Below are positions 46,900 to 55,087 of a stretch of 64,000 nucleotides of DNA, in pieces. The number at the start of each line of letters is the position of its first letter. Positions within the stretch are counted from its first letter, which is position 1. Below the pieces are notes generated by a model. The model was given only the letters and a program-made list of their open reading frames with translations. It did not search any database and was not told the DNA's origin. The DNA is from Chaetomium olivaceum (Eukaryota > Ascomycota > Sordariomycetes > Sordariales > Chaetomiaceae): assembly GCA_039881045.1 (NCBI GenBank), contig JAYWVB010000013.1, forward strand, positions 620,001 to 684,000. Reading direction: 5' to 3'. Both the position numbers and the translations under genes were made by a program.

Positions 46900-47355
46900 C
46901 TATTTTAAATCATGCACATCAGATGTTCCTCCGTCTCCCTGACACGTGCGCGCATTGTGCCCGGGCTTTCCGCACTTACCACAACGCCGTGGAGCCGTCT
47001 CTGTCCGAGTCCGCCGACCACCATTTTCCCGCGTTTCACGCTCTACCTGTTCCTGCACCTCTCTCTGGGCTAGTAGATCATGTGCATCTCCTACAGTAAG
47101 TGATCCTCCAAGACGCACATGTGTTTTTTTGGCCCTTCGGCGCTTGCTCAGTGCCTCATTTGCCTTCTGTAAGGTACGTATCTCACCCGTCATTAGGGCA
47201 ACCGAGTGCGCCAACGCCTGCGTCCCCTTCGCAAGCTGGTCGACAGCAGTGAGAATTTGCGTCGGCGAGCTTCCCTGGTGACGGGCAATCCGACTTTTGA
47301 TGTACTCGGATTGCGAGACAGCCTCTGTTGGGTTCGTGGCGTCTGGGAAAACCAA
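46900..47355 (-). pseudogene. Transposase C-terminal remnant (pogo/Fot1 type) with zinc knuckle
   Basis: The open frame matches the C-terminal tail of the transposase at 61.5 kb in layout: SEYIKSRIARHQGSSPTQIL, a coiled-coil-like SKRRRAKKTHVRLGGSLTV segment and a terminal CGKCGKPGHNARTC knuckle. A neighbouring frame upstream contains DPWFSQTPRT, the block that normally precedes it, so there is at least one frameshift. The catalytic DDE domain is absent. Confidence 0.8.
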
Positions 47356-47583
47356 GGATCGGCAGCGGCGGAGGGGGGTCTAGCCCGCCGTCTTTGGTAG
47401 TAACGTTGCCCAAGCTTTCCCTGGGTGGTTTCAGTGGCGACTCTATCGAGCCCAAGGACGTCCTCGACAAAGACATGAGGGGCCATCCTCAAGCTGCAAA
47501 GAGCGAGCGAGGAGACCAGACGCCGGTTCGAGGAAGACCACAGGCACAAGTCGTGGTTTCCGGAATGGGATGCCATGTGTCAC

Positions 47584-48232
47584 ATTGTTGGAAGTTGTGG
47601 GACTTGGCACTCGGAAGTTCGGCAGAGCTATTTAACGAGGTCAGGTGGAGGCCGACCTCTGAAAAAGAGGAGAGACAAGAAGAACCTTGAATTGATGACT
47701 TTTGGGCTGCTCGGAGCATCTCAAACCCACTATTATAAGCTCTAAATCATTTGTGTGATAACCGTGGAATCGTGGCTGTTGGTCTTCCAACAGGTTTACC
47801 GCGGGTTTAAGCTAGGCAAACAAAGGAAGCAGAGACGAACCGGTAGCAGACAATAATTATAAAACCACTCGCTCTGATGGACTCTAAAAGGAGCTGAGAA
47901 AAATCAATAAAATTCTTTCTCCCCATCTTTTTTCTGTCTGAGTGTCTATTCAAACACCTACAACCTAGAATACCTGTTAGAAACCAACAGTCACAATTCC
48001 ACGGTTATCACACAGATGATCGGAGCTTACAACAGTGGGTTTGAGATGCTCGGAGTAGCCCTGAAGTCATCAATTGAAGGGTATTCTCTCTGCTTCCTCC
48101 CTCGCAGAGGTGGGCATCGCCCTGACCTCTTTTCATAGCTTGTTGTTCAACCCCTGGAACCCCTCCAACAGTAGCGCATCGGCAACCAAGCTTCCGAGTT
48201 TCAAGTGCCACAACTTCCAACACTACCAAGGT
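47584..48232. repeat. Large imperfect inverted repeat, head-to-head LTR-like arms
   Basis: The left arm (47584-47792) and right arm (47975-about 48232) are inverted copies of each other. Examples are GGTTATCACAC at 48003-48013 against GTGTGATAACC at 47753-47763, and ATCTCAAACCCACT near 47718 against its complement near 48040. Read outward, the arms begin TGTTGGAA (47792, leftward) and TGTTAGAA (47975, rightward), the usual start of Copia-type LTRs. The 182-bp spacer is AT-rich. The right arm carries about 45 bp not in the left. The LTR identity is inference. Confidence 0.65.
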
Positions 48233-48364
48233 ACGTATTGGGTATCAAATCCAACAATCTTCTTCTTCGACTTCAATGGATACGGGATTTCCACACAGCT
48301 CCCCTTCGTTAGTGAAGTCGTCTAGAGACTCGACAAACAAGATACTCCCCTCTGTTCCGAAATA

Positions 48365-48700
48365 CGAACGCGACGGGATTTTACTTTGTTCTGCACGATA
48401 TTAATCCTACATCGGCACGGCTAGCGGGGAGGGTCATGGGCTGTTTGATGGACTCAGGGAGGCTGCAGATGTACAGTTTGGCCAGGAGGCTCGAGCTGGA
48501 AGCGGCGGCCTAACACGCCCCTCCTCCTTCGGGGGGCAGGAGGCCTCCTCTCTTTGTATTTTCAGGCTCACGCACGTGAACTTTCCTAAATAGTTGGTAT
48601 GGGTTTTACATCCGGCCCGCGAGGGCGTGGTTTTCCTGTACAGTAAATAGCTGAGGGTCCGGCACGCCTTAGGGCATAGCGGAGTAGGAATAATAATGAT
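48365..48700 (+). mobile_element. LINE 3'-end fragment, copy 3
   Basis: This encodes the last ~45 codons of the LINE ORF2 (SARLAGRVMGCLMDSGRL, then LARRLELEAAA and a stop near 48513), followed by a 3' UTR matching copy 1 and a TAATAATGATAA tail near 48692. It is heavily 5'-truncated and lies in the opposite orientation to copies 1 and 2. A target-site duplication is not clear. Its coding sequence differs from copy 1 at many third positions. Confidence 0.88.
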
Positions 48701-49351
48701 AAATACCGAGGTTCCTTCGTACCTGGATCCAGGGATCGATTCACGACCCAGCGATCCGTCCCTGTGTCATTAGATCGTCCCTCGATCCAATGATCCGTTC
48801 CTGATTGGTCGTCCTTGGATCGTGAACTTGCCTGGCAAAAATAGACTAGAACAACACAACTGACAAAGCAGTGGTTGATCGAGCAAATCGTGACTTCTCG
48901 CGTAGCATCTAAACTGCGCAGTAGTTCTGATAGTGATCAAGTGCTGGGTTTGACTGCATCTGCAAAACTGGACGCAGGGTATCACAACACCAAAACTCCT
49001 GTCTCTGTGCATGAACTGTTTATCCATGCGAGATGCAAACTCACCCCGCAACCATCTGACAGGCAAATAAACAAGTGTCCCCCCTCTGTTCAGGGGAAGA
49101 AGCACGCAGTCACACGTCGCTGCGTTGCATTATCGTGGCGGATCCTTTACTTCCGAAAGCTGGTGAACTTGATGTCTGATTGCTTGCTTGAGACTAAGAG
49201 ACTGGCCCGTCCCGAGCCTTATTATATACAGCTGAAAATGTAACGTGCAAAACGGAAAAATAAATGACCCTTACCCCTGAACAAGCCAAGAGTATCCAGC
49301 TCAATAGATTGAACTCGGGGAACTGCGCCGCAATGAAGGAAGGCGGGGCAT
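48701..49351. other. Unassigned accessory sequence
   Basis: 48710-48830 has repeated GATCC/GGATCG motifs. I recognise no gene or element. The right end is the 3' flank of the minus-strand gene at 49352. Confidence 0.35.
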
Positions 49352-50527
49352 TCAATCTCGCCACCTGCCGTGACAATCGGTGTTGAAGTGGAACGGAGTC
49401 CAGACATATTCATCAACGTCCTTGTAGACATCCACCTCAACGAGATCGCTCTCTTCGTCGCTGAACTGCGAACTGTCGTCTTCGCCATCATCCAGGTTAT
49501 CGATACGCATAGCCCGAATCTGTTGCCAAGTCATCCCTGGCAAGTCGCGCCGGATATCGTCTTCGATGAATGGTGAGCCTTTCTTTTCCTCATAGTCAAT
49601 ACCAGAGCCCCTCCTCACGATGACCATCATTTCTTTCCTTTGCTCGTCTCCAGTCATCAGTTCCGGGTCCGCTGGGAAGACGTAAGGCCGCAAATCTTGG
49701 CCATCGCGCAGCTTCTGGTTGAACTTTACCCGTTTGTTTGGGTCAAAGATGGAACCGTAGAGGGCTGGCTCCTTGGCACGGTAGACTGTCACTGAAGGGT
49801 TGGAGGCAAACCCGTCACGATCTTCCATGATCATTTGCCAGTGCTTCGGTTGAGGCTTCCTCCAGTAGTTGGGTTGCCGCTGCCAGTTGCTCATCGGATG
49901 GGGCCCGTCGTGTTCCGACGGGAACCCGAGCATTGCTGAGCTGTAGCAGATATAACGCAGGGTTTTCCATCCATTGCCGTCCTTGATGAGACCGTCAAGT
50001 GTGTCGTAGTTGACCAGACTTGCACAGCCGCCGAGAACTGTGAGCTGGTCCAGCTGCAAGCCTGGAATAAGCTTGAAAACGGGTGCAAGGCGGGAGAAGA
50101 CGAAAACGCCATCGGGGTAAGTGAGCATGAGAGTGTCGCCGCTGAGTCTCATGTGGCGTATCTTTGAGAGGGTATCGGCGGGCAGGGCGGATAGCTTGTC
50201 GAGCATTGCTTCGTTATCCTCAAAACAAAATAGGACGTGACGCAACCATGAGTCACCAATCTCCAGCTTGGCTCGACGACAAGCGCGGAGCAGAGCGAGG
50301 CCGTTCGACGCAGGCCTGATTTTGACGCTGTCGGTACGGCTGATCGGCCTCTCACCGAACATGAATCTTGTGGAGGAGAAGAGCCGGATGTAGATATAAT
50401 CCCGAATTTCCTGCGGTAGTCGCCGAAAGAGTAAGCTTTCTATTTGCGGATCGACTGTGGTGCTCTGTTCCTGGGCCTTGGCGCCCTTCTTGTATCTGTC
50501 CTTTCGTTTGTTGCTCTTCTTCGCCAT
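49352..50527 (-). CDS. Conserved fungal hypothetical protein (2EXR/DUF7730-like fold start)
   Basis: This intronless frame has its likely start at ATG 50527 (MAKKSNKRKDRYKKG), giving about 391 residues; an upstream in-frame start at a non-ATG codon is unlikely. FRRLPQEIRDYIYIRLFSST is the short N-terminal motif common to a large class of fungal accessory proteins (2EXR/DUF7730-like), followed by LLRACRRAKLE. The middle contains LLIPGLQLDQLTVLGG-like helical sequence and the C-terminus is acidic (DDGEDDSSQFSDEESD). No enzymatic motif is seen and function is unknown. These genes are typical of variable genome regions, which fits its transposon-rich surroundings. No frame break. Confidence 0.65.
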   Translation of the reverse strand: MAKKSNKRKDRYKKGAKAQEQSTTVDPQIESLLFRRLPQEIRDYIYIRLFSSTRFMFGERPISRTDSVKIRPASNGLALLRACRRAKLEIGDSWLRHVLFCFEDNEAMLDKLSALPADTLSKIRHMRLSGDTLMLTYPDGVFVFSRLAPVFKLIPGLQLDQLTVLGGCASLVNYDTLDGLIKDGNGWKTLRYICYSSAMLGFPSEHDGPHPMSNWQRQPNYWRKPQPKHWQMIMEDRDGFASNPSVTVYRAKEPALYGSIFDPNKRVKFNQKLRDGQDLRPYVFPADPELMTGDEQRKEMMVIVRRGSGIDYEEKKGSPFIEDDIRRDLPGMTWQQIRAMRIDNLDDGEDDSSQFSDEESDLVEVDVYKDVDEYVWTPFHFNTDCHGRWRD

Positions 50528-50881
50528 GGTGACGGTAACGTTGCAGCGCCTACACGTTGCCAGCAATTGAATAAGCTGTTGAGATCCCAGAAGCGAGCTG
50601 CTCATGATATGGATGCAGGGAATTTACACAGTATTCTCCCGGAAGCACTGAGCATCGAGGGCATTAGTACGCTAACTACATCCGGATCTCCCGATGACGA
50701 TCGCAAGTCAGGAATGGCTTGGCATGCTCCTGTCGCGGAATTTTCGGCCGGTAAGGTTTCTGTTGGATGCAACTGTTACAGGCTCCCGAACGGGGCACAG
50801 ATCTCACGGTTGATTGGTCTTTCCCGTTTTCGGCGTCAACAAGCTCGTGGGAAAGGTCATAGGGGAGAGCCTTCGTCCATG

Positions 50882-50941
50882 GGCTAGTCCTAATGCGGAA
50901 GTGCACGTATAACCCCAACCCTGAGTGCACCTTCCGTCACA
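50882..50941 (-). mobile_element. Fragment of Ty3/Gypsy LTR start
   Basis: Read on the minus strand it starts TGTGACGGAAGGTGCAC and continues with a GTTGGGG..GTGCACTTCCGCA section matching the first ~60 bases of the LTR at 62922-63120. Homology stops at about 50882, so it is a broken LTR. Confidence 0.75.
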
Positions 50942-51139
50942 GCGTCCAACGACCTGCTAGAAGTGATGAGTAATTAGGCTGCTGTCACGGCGCGGTCACT
51001 CCTGTGCCTGGAGGACCGTACGAGGAACGAGTATACTTCCGAAAGGTTCCTTTTCCGTGACGATGAGCGTCTCAAAGTTGGGCTTGGCAGTGGTGGTGTA
51101 CGGACGGTCTGTTGGGGTCTTGATACCGGAACCGGATTA

Positions 51140-51782
51140 ACGTAATCTCACCTTTCCGGACAGACCACCTTTGCGGACACTTTTCTGCCCCACACCCCAC
51201 CAGGTCGACTTCAGACGCACCTCACAACACAAAAGAGAGTCTATTCGGAATGCATTCTACATAATTCGAGTCCTTATATACAAGGGCATTTTCTGGCGCT
51301 GTGCTCGATTGAGCCACAAACACTGCACTTCGGCTGCGCACGCTTTCGTGCCTTTGGCGCAGTCGTGTCCGATGGCCCCACCTCTCCTTCTTCGACCTCT
51401 CGACGAGCTTCCTGGCTTCCTTGACCCTTCTGACGAGCATTCTGGGAGGCCTCGATGTGTGTCATCCCTTCTCCAATCGTCATAGTCCCTCCTGTCTGAA
51501 TGAAAGCTCGGCGTGCCCGCTTTCTCTTTTGTCGACCATTTTCAGCTCGAAGTCGCGAGTTCTCTTCCTGCAAAAGAGTAGCGTTGTGCATCGCCATCTG
51601 GCAGCCCTTGATGATTTTCTGAAGCGCCTGATCTGTTGGGCTTACCTCTCTCTGGCGTTTCATTTGGAGAGAGTCAAGTTCGACGATGTTTACTGGCGTT
51701 TTGAGAGGCAGACTTGGTGGTTGGATAGGGGTAGGAGGGGGGTGTGGGGCAGAAATGTGTCCGGAAAGGTGATAGATTACGT
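51140..51782 (-). mobile_element. Deletion derivative of pogo/Fot1-type transposon (B) with intact terminal inverted repeats
   Basis: The left end ACGTAATCTCACCTTTCCGG and the right end, read inward, ACGTAATCTATCACCTTTCC are inverted repeats, both continuing into TTTCTGCCCCACACCCC. The left copy has an extra ~16 bases. A TA dinucleotide flanks each side (51138-51139, 51783-51784), the target preference of this superfamily. Only about 640 bp remain, containing a transposase tail remnant, so it is non-autonomous. Confidence 0.85.
51274..51663 (-). pseudogene. Transposase C-terminal remnant with zinc knuckle (element B)
   Basis: The frame contains IIKGCQMAMHNATLLQEEN, a basic RQKRKRARRAF stretch and a final CSVCGSIEHSARKC knuckle, the typical tail of pogo/Fot1-type fungal transposases. 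The DDE catalytic domain and DNA-binding N-terminus are deleted. Confidence 0.8.
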
Positions 51783-51784
51783 TA

Positions 51785-52215
51785 TGTAATTTTAGCGATA
51801 ACTAACTAGTTAACTAACTAGAATAGATAAGATAACCCCGGTCCAGAGGGCCGGTGCAGAGCCGCCCCACTTTGGGGAGCAAACGGGTCCGTGCCCCTGC
51901 GCCGCCCCCTCGCTCTGCAGGTGGCCCGTGCCTCTGCAAGCACCACTATTTGGGAGTGGGCTTGGCAGCCCACCACCAAATTGAATCGACATAGGTAGTT
52001 TCTGAGTCCCGCGAAATTGTACGGTACCTACTTGGCTCGCTAGTATTTGTTCCGAGGTTAAGCCGGTTGAAAAGTTAGGCAGACAACAATGTCTAACCCC
52101 GCCCAAAGCTCAGCCGAAACACCATTCAACTCACTACAATACATTGCCCTCAAAGCTTGCATAGCTGTAAGCTCCATTCTACTCGAACATAGCTTTGAGA
52201 ATCCTCTCAGATACA
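51785..52215. other. Intergenic region upstream of F-box gene
   Basis: No gene seen. It contains a short TAACTAACTAG repeat near 51810 and presumably the promoter of the following gene. Confidence 0.4.
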
Positions 52216-53575
52216 ATGGTGGGACTTCTTCAACTTCCTAACGAGTTGCTGGCTATGATATTTGGCGGGCTAGACGCCCGAGGCTTCTCCGCCCTCCGGT
52301 TGACGTCGAAATACGCGAGATTGGCTACGTTGCCCGCTTTCATCAGCCGGTACTTCCGGATCCGCTACATAATGCTCTCAATGCTCAGCCTCGAATGCCT
52401 TGCGGAGATTGCACGACATCCAGACTTTGGCCCTGCTGTGAGAACACTAGAACTCTGTACGGAACATTTCGTGGAGTTCCCAGAGATATGCGATCATATT
52501 GCACGGCATGAAGGCGACATATTACTGGCCATACAAGAAGGTCGATACCCTCCCGCAGCTTCAGTGGGCAACACAGATGATACATACTCATCCGGCGAGG
52601 AGGAGGACCAAAGCCCTGGAGAGGAAGGTGGGGGAACTGATGAAGGGAGTCTCTCGTCTCAGGACTCGTATGAGGCGCCTTTGGATAAGGTGGCTTATAT
52701 GTCACTACGGGAAGAGCAGCAAGACATAATCATGTCCGGCCTTGCGCAGGCCTACATCACGCAGGCTGATTTCTCTTAGCAACATTGAGGCTGTCGTCAT
52801 TAGCAACATGCACCGGCCCTGGGGTGCACTAGCGCATCGCCAACAAACAGGCCGACCGCCAACGAACGTCCTAGAAGATTACGAGGAGGTTCCGTTTCTG
52901 GGCCAAGTCCTTCGCATTACCCTTACCGCCATTGCTACGAGTGGTGCCGCTCTTAACAGCCTTGCCATCACAGCTGGCCACCCTTGGGAGGCGATTGGGC
53001 CAGACATTATCAGACCCTCGGAGTCGCATTTCCAATATTATAAGAACCTCCCTCCAAGCCTTACGGAGCTCACACTGAATGTATCGGCCAAGGCAACGAG
53101 GGGCGCTGGGGACCGATGGGCGGATGACCTATCAGCATTTATCGGGGTGTTTCGACAACTCACACAACTGGATCTGGTCATCTCACCCGTCAGCTTCCAC
53201 CGACAGGATGACCTGTTAAAACAGCTCGCACCAAAACTTCAACTACCAAATCTACAATGCCTAGGACTCCATGGGGCGTATTGTAGCGTACTGGATCTTG
53301 GAGTTTTGATCGGGAGGCACAAAGCAACACTCCAAAGCGTTACTTTGGTCCGAGTAGGAGTTTCGGGTGGAATTGACCACTGGAGGTCTTTGTTCGCTCT
53401 ATTTCGCGATCATCTCCCAAGGCTTGAGTTATCCATAAAACTATGCACTGCAAGGGGGCTTGCCCTATTGTGTCGAGCGGAAGACGGAAATGGAGAGGAA
53501 TTTGAAAAAGAATTTAATGTCGGGGGCAGTCACGAAGCCTGGACGACGGCAATCCAGATGATAAAGACAGGATAG
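52216..53575 (+). CDS. F-box protein, one frame break
   Basis: The start is ATG 52216 (MVGLLQLPNELLAMIFGGLD), an F-box that would bind Skp1 and make this a substrate-recruiting subunit of an SCF ubiquitin ligase. A variable acidic linker (SSGEEEDQSPGEEGGG) and a C-terminal region with Leu-rich, solenoid-like segments follow (LTQLDLVISP, LQCLGLHGAYCS, LQSVTLVRVG). Near 52770 the frame stops at TAG and the protein resumes as LSNIEAVVISN in another frame. Removing one pyrimidine from TTTCTCTTAG at 52770-52779 restores a 452-residue product. Real inactivation is also possible in this accessory region. Substrate unknown. Confidence 0.72.
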
Positions 53576-53759
53576 ATGTGTCGAACCGCAGGAGGCGTCA
53601 AGCCACTGCTGAGTTGGCGTAATTAGATCTACCCCGCTCAACCTATCAGCGTTTCCCAGCTGGGAGTCAGAGATTTTAGAAGAAACAATCAACTTGTGGA
53701 ACAGGAGCCCACTGATTTCATGCTGAGAGGTGATTTTTGGTGTTATGACAATAGCTACA

Positions 53760-54110
53760 TTATCCGCGCAGTGGTTCTAGAACAGGTTCCGCCAGACGTT
53801 GAGTATCCAGTTCGACAAGGGAGCTAGAAGTGTCCAGGGAGTTGGTGCCCAGATCCTTGAGCTCAGCGAGAAGGTCATTTTCCGGTCGACTAAAGAGTAA
53901 CCATTTGATCTTAAAGTAAGGGAAGTCGAAATGAGATGGATGAGGTCTGACCGCCCCTATACGCACTCCGTCAAGCGCATCGACCGCGAGGTACACAGGC
54001 GACTGCTGAGGATCCTTCAACATATCCCAAAACGCCTCGAACAGGGCGATGACAGAATTTTGGTCCCTGAAGAGATAGACCCTTTGCAGATGTTGTGAGA
54101 GTTTTGTTTG
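53760..54110 (-). pseudogene. NACHT-domain remnant of an NLR gene
   Basis: The minus-strand open frame contains PVYLAVDALDGVRIG, a degraded Walker B (the usual DALDEC is now DALDGV), then KIKWLLFSRPENDLL, the sensor-like region, and SLVELDTQ, all in the order seen in fungal NACHT domains. It is open at both ends with no start, P-loop or repeats. Confidence 0.7.
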
Positions 54111-54195
54111 GTCAGTAATGCAGGCAGTCGTCCCCGAAAAAGATCAGATGTGGTCGTTCTCGATCATGTCAGCAAGGTCGTTGTAAGGGGCTGCA

Positions 54196-54406
54196 TGTGA
54201 CGGAGAATGCGCCTGGTGCCTTGGGTTAGGGTTGGATGCGCATTCCCGGTCATATACTGCAGTGGTCTGTGCGCACACCACACTTCTTCCACGACCCATC
54301 CCTGTGTTGTAATCCTTTCTCTCTTTTCCTTAGCTTTCGATTGACAGAATAGAGTGGTACTTGCAGTGCCTTTGAGCCTCGCGATTCCTATCACTCATCT
54401 CTCACA
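54196..54406 (+). mobile_element. Solo LTR of Ty3/Gypsy family with 5-bp target-site duplication
   Basis: It begins TGTGACGG and ends CTCTCACA (TGTGA..TCACA inverted ends), 211 bp. CTGCA lies directly on both sides (54191-54195 and 54407-54411), a perfect duplication. An internal TTAGCTTTCGATT..CAGAAT..GAGT segment matches the LTR at 62922-63120. No internal retrotransposon sequence is present, so it arose by LTR-LTR recombination. Confidence 0.92.
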
Positions 54407-54591
54407 CTGCAACAGCGATGTTGGTATGTAATAATCTCCGTGACACGGCTGTGCCCGTGCTAGTCGTCCGGCGAAGACCTGAGATCGGATTGATGCGCTC
54501 CTGTGCCGCTGGGCCGCTGCAAGCGGCCGGAAAGACCCGCTTAGCACGCGGAACCCCAAGTAGTCGGAATGAGACTCGATCTGCAAAAAGT

Positions 54592-54711
54592 AACATACAA
54601 CACCGGGGATTCGCTGGTCGTCACCGACCCAACTACTGATCCGGCTCTCACGAGTTTGACTAGGGGAGAGCGGACGGGATCCCGTACTTTCTCGTGGATA
54701 TGGTCGTATGT
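54592..54711 (-). rRNA. 5S rRNA gene, isotype B
   Basis: Read on the minus strand it starts ACATACGACCATATCC and ends CCCCGGTGTTGTATGTT, closely resembling Neurospora 5S rRNA. CGGGATCCCGTCCGCTCTCC and GGGTCGGTGACGACCAGCGA are intact. Helix II pairs CCACGAG with CTCGTG. A T5 tract at about 54585-54589 is a Pol III terminator. It is a single dispersed copy, not part of an array. Confidence 0.95.
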
Positions 54712-55087
54712 GATAGTTAATGCCTCGAATGCTGGTTGATATGGAACGCCCGTCAAGGTCTCAAAGAGTAGAGTTCGTAACTGAGCTTGGCTCGAGCTCA
54801 ACGTGAGTCGGATAGATGGTATAGTATGGACAATTGAGATAAACCTTATATTCCAGCGAGATAACAATCATAATGTGGTTCCTAGATATTTAAAGCTTTT
54901 TCGTTTTGAGGGGTTACACGAATCTTGGAAAACTAGTTGACCAGAAACCCCATCTTGTTGTCTAATCCAGATTTCATTCATGCACCAGGTTCGATTCTTC
55001 TAAAGCCAGATCATGACTCGTCTCAAAAGAAAGAAGTAGCCGACGAATGCCCGACCCCTGGTTAACCGACTCTTATGCATGCCTGGC
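54712..55087. other. Intergenic region
   Basis: This lies between the 5S gene and the 3' end of COG3. No gene seen. Confidence 0.45.

Larger units (their letters stand above)
46727..47400 (-). mobile_element. Remnant of pogo/Fot1-type DNA transposon (A), with minisatellite-like terminus
   Basis: After a TA at 46725-46726 the terminus begins ACGTACTCC, comparable to the ACGTA termini at 51140 and 61442. It contains a short tandem array and then the C-terminal part of a transposase. No matching right terminus was found up to 48 kb, so the element is incomplete. Confidence 0.65.

Noticed and set aside
51810..52106. 98-residue minus-strand frame upstream of the F-box gene
   Set aside because: No domain and biased composition; it overlaps the presumed promoter.
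54970..55015. Possible tRNA B-box (AGGTTCGATTC) near 54.98 kb
   Set aside because: The preceding ~60 bases contain no A-box or cloverleaf stems.
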